DNA of 7,002 nt from an uncultured Clostridia bacterium (GTDB taxonomy: Bacteria > Bacillota > Clostridia > Oscillospirales > CAG-272), in the NCBI GenBank assembly GCA_946055715.1, contig CAMGGT010000044.1, positions 1 to 7,002 on the forward strand, in the 5' to 3' direction. Below, in pieces: positions 5,546 through 7,002 of this stretch. The translations under genes and the position numbers were made by a program. A model generated the notes under the pieces. That model saw only the letters and a list, made by a program, of their open reading frames with translations, made no database searches and was not told the origin of the DNA. Within the stretch, counting starts at the first letter, position 1. Each line of letters starts with the position of its first letter.

Positions 5546-6007
5546 ATGACGAAAAGAAAGATCTACATCGGCGCAGACAGCGCCGGGTATGAGTGGAAGC
5601 AGACCTTTGCCGCCAAACTGCGGGAAGAGGGGTATGAAGTGGAAGACTGCGGCACAGACAGCGCCGCCTCCTGCCACTATCCCGTCTTTGCGCAGACAGT
5701 CTGCAAAAAGGTGCAGCAGGCACCGGACACCTCATTCGGCATTCTTATCTGCGGCACGGGCATCGGCATGAGCATGTGCGCCAACAAATACAACGGCATC
5801 CGTGCCGCCGTCTGCGGGGACACCTACAGTGCCCGCCTCACCCGCAACCACAACGACGCCAATGTGCTGTGCATGGGCGCGCGCGTGATCGGCCCCTGCC
5901 TGGCAGAGGACATCCTGCATGCGTTTCTGGAAGCGGAATTTGAGGGCGGCCGCCACGCTCTGCGGGTGGCCATGATGGCAGACATCGAGGCCGAACAGCG
6001 CGCCTGA
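5546..6007 (+). CDS. rpiB: RpiB/LacA/LacB-family sugar-phosphate isomerase
   Basis: The family interconverts aldose and ketose phosphates; RpiB converts ribose-5-phosphate to ribulose-5-phosphate in the pentose phosphate pathway. The 153-residue product matches the usual length. GILICGTGIGMSMCANKYNGIRAAVC holds Cys69, the equivalent of the catalytic Cys of E. coli RpiB, and TRNHNDANVLCMGARVIG holds the ring-opening His102 and Arg113. EGGRHALRV ends the core. Two sites differ from typical RpiB: DSAG replaces DHAG at residues 11-14 (a phosphate-contacting His in characterised RpiB), and SCHYPVF replaces the usual SxDYPDF (42-48), which looks more like LacB. The true substrate could differ. GAGGAG (5533-5538) precedes the ATG by 7 bases; upstream in-frame codons from 5453 lack family similarity. 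It is followed by a weak hairpin and a strong terminator. Confidence 0.88.
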   Translation: MTKRKIYIGADSAGYEWKQTFAAKLREEGYEVEDCGTDSAASCHYPVFAQTVCKKVQQAPDTSFGILICGTGIGMSMCANKYNGIRAAVCGDTYSARLTRNHNDANVLCMGARVIGPCLAEDILHAFLEAEFEGGRHALRVAMMADIEAEQRA

Positions 6008-6029
6008 CCCTCGTCTGCATATTGGCTTG

Positions 6030-6061
6030 CCGACTTGTCGGATTTTCGTCTTTTCTTTTTT
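6030..6061 (+). terminator. Weak terminator candidate after rpiB
   Basis: The palindrome CCGACTTGTCGG (6030-6041) can form a 4-5 base-pair stem and is followed by a T-rich run to about 6061. The stem is short, so termination here would be partial; the stronger signal is at 6204-6252. Confidence 0.35.
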
Positions 6062-6119
6062 GATGCACTTGAACTTTCCTGCACGACAACCGCCGCGGCA
6101 TTTGTTTGTCTCTGCTTGA

Positions 6120-6153
6120 CCGGGCAATTCTCCTTCCGATATCGGAGGCCCGG
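6120..6153. other. Large imperfect hairpin between rpiB and the terminator
   Basis: CCGGGC (6120-6125) pairs with GCCCGG (6148-6153), enclosing CCTTCCGAT (6132-6140) with ATCGGAGG (6141-6148), whose core is the 10-base palindrome CCGATATCGG. One base (6148) is shared by both stems. There is no T-run after it on either strand, so it is not a terminator. It may be the body of a longer 3' untranslated region or a palindromic protein site. Confidence 0.35.
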
Positions 6154-6203
6154 CAAAAACCGACCGAAAGCAAATCCGCGCAAGCAAATCATACAAATAA
6201 AGT

Positions 6204-6252
6204 AAAAACCCGTCCGAGATGCCTTGAAAACAGGCACCACGGACGGGTTTTT
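6204..6252. terminator. Bidirectional intrinsic terminator between rpiB and mecA
   Basis: AAAAACCCGTCC (6204-6215) and GGACGGGTTTTT (6241-6252) form a perfect 12-base-pair stem with A and T tails, so it works on both strands. A second small stem, TGCCT (6220-6224) with AGGCA (6232-6236), sits inside the loop. It ends the forward run at rpiB and the convergent mecA transcript. Confidence 0.92.
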
Positions 6253-6334
6253 CCGACCGGCGGATAAGGGGTTGTGCGCCCGGCGGCTTTCTTTTGCGCC
6301 AAACGGCAGAAGCAGAGAATAGTGCCCGCCGCAC

Positions 6335-6352
6335 GGACGCGCTCAAGCGTCC
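6335..6352 (-). other. Hairpin just after the mecA stop
   Basis: GGACGC (6335-6340) and GCGTCC (6347-6352) form a 6-base-pair stem with a 6-base loop, 3 bases beyond the mecA stop codon. No T-run follows in the mecA direction, so it probably protects the 3' end or has no role; the real terminator lies at 6204-6252. Confidence 0.3.
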
Positions 6353-6355
6353 CGA

Positions 6356-6952
6356 TCAGAGGAGGTCATACAGGCGCACCACCGCGTCCTCGTCCATCAC
6401 CGGGCGGCTGTGTTCCTCGATGCAGGCCAGCATGGCCGCACCCCAGATCGGCTCCGCATATTCAGACAGAAAGCAGAGTTCGCCCATCCGCGCCGGCGTG
6501 CCGCTGCACACACGCTCCTGCAGAAACAGATACCACCCGTCATCGTCCGCGCGCAACGAAGACGGCCCGTCATACCCGCAACGCACCAGCGCACGGCACA
6601 CCGACAGCAAATGCGAAAAAGAACGGAAGCGATAGGCGGTCTTTCGCATGGACATCATGGTGATGCTGCGTGCCGGAATGCGCCGTTGCAGGGGTGCGGG
6701 CAGTTCATCCGGCAGGCGCGTGACAAACATTTCACATCCCCCGTCCCGCGAGGGAAACACCTGCACAAGGATCTTTTCACCCGCCGTCTCAAAGCCGATG
6801 CGCGCCCGCACCTCTTCCAGAATCTCTCTGAAAGCGCGGCGGGTGGCGGCATCCTCATAATCAATGTCGGACGAATCCAAAGAAAACTTCTCCATGTCCG
6901 CAAGGTCCAGCATGACCTTCAGTTTTGCACCGCTGATGCGTATCAATTCCAT
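6356..6952 (-). CDS. mecA: Adaptor protein MecA (ClpC adaptor, competence regulator family)
   Basis: MecA is a cytoplasmic adaptor that delivers substrates to the ClpC-ClpP protease and drives ClpC assembly; in Bacillus it targets ComK. It is unrelated to the methicillin-resistance gene of the same name. The 198-residue product (usual about 200-240) has the typical two-part build: an N-terminal substrate-binding domain (MELIRISGAKLKVMLDLADMEKFSL...DIDYEDAATRRAFREILEEV) and, after a short proline-containing linker near 81-95, a C-terminal ClpC-binding domain that begins at AYRFRSFSHLLSVCRAL (106-122) and includes GWYLFLQE and LSEYAEPIWGAAMLACIEEHSRPV. The linker and central acidic region are shorter than in B. 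subtilis. AAGGAG (6967-6962) lies 9 bases before the ATG. Its promoter must lie beyond the window. Confidence 0.88.
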   Translation of the reverse strand: MELIRISGAKLKVMLDLADMEKFSLDSSDIDYEDAATRRAFREILEEVRARIGFETAGEKILVQVFPSRDGGCEMFVTRLPDELPAPLQRRIPARSITMMSMRKTAYRFRSFSHLLSVCRALVRCGYDGPSSLRADDDGWYLFLQERVCSGTPARMGELCFLSEYAEPIWGAAMLACIEEHSRPVMDEDAVVRLYDLL

Positions 6953-7002
6953 TATGTATGTCTCCTTGCATAGCGGAAGGGTGCGCCGCCTGTCGGGCGC
7001 CG

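Noticed and set aside
1..7002. tRNA genes, insertion sequences, CRISPR arrays or phage genes
   Set aside because: No T-arm GGTTCRANTC pattern, transposase-like frame, terminal repeats or regularly spaced repeats were seen on either strand.

Overview
This is an ordinary chromosomal stretch of a GC-rich anaerobic member of the Bacillota, most likely class Clostridia. The inference rests on strong AGGAG-type ribosome sites, consensus sigma-A promoters, a MecA-type Clp adaptor, a DUF3006-like protein, a PlsY acyltransferase, and the protein signatures of AsnA, TsaE and TsaB. No rRNA, tRNA, mobile element, prophage or CRISPR array was seen.

Layout. At the left edge, on the minus strand, lies the receiver domain of an OmpR/PhoB-type response regulator. 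It is interrupted by two in-frame TAA codons, although a perfect consensus promoter drives it. Divergent from it is an intact asnA (ammonia-dependent asparagine synthetase). A 444-base non-coding stretch follows. It holds a strong hairpin, a consensus promoter, and a leader with a predicted intrinsic terminator and a competing antiterminator pairing. This leader precedes a co-directional run: a DUF3006-like gene, plsY, a class I SAM methyltransferase split by a frameshift, tsaE, tsaB and, after a 145-base gap, an RpiB/LacAB-family sugar-phosphate isomerase. The run ends at a bidirectional terminator facing a convergent mecA (ClpC adaptor) on the minus strand.

How the genes relate. plsY acylates glycerol-3-phosphate for phospholipid synthesis. 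It overlaps the methyltransferase by 4 bases, which is followed after one base by tsaE; tsaE overlaps tsaB. TsaE and TsaB are two partners of the t6A tRNA-modification machinery; the third, TsaD, is not in the window. RpiB works in the pentose phosphate pathway.

No clearly new multi-gene system is visible. The points most worth a second look are the putative switch-like leader ahead of the DUF3006-like gene, the two nonsense codons in the receiver gene, the 2-base frameshift in the methyltransferase, and the replaced active-site-region residues in the RpiB homologue.
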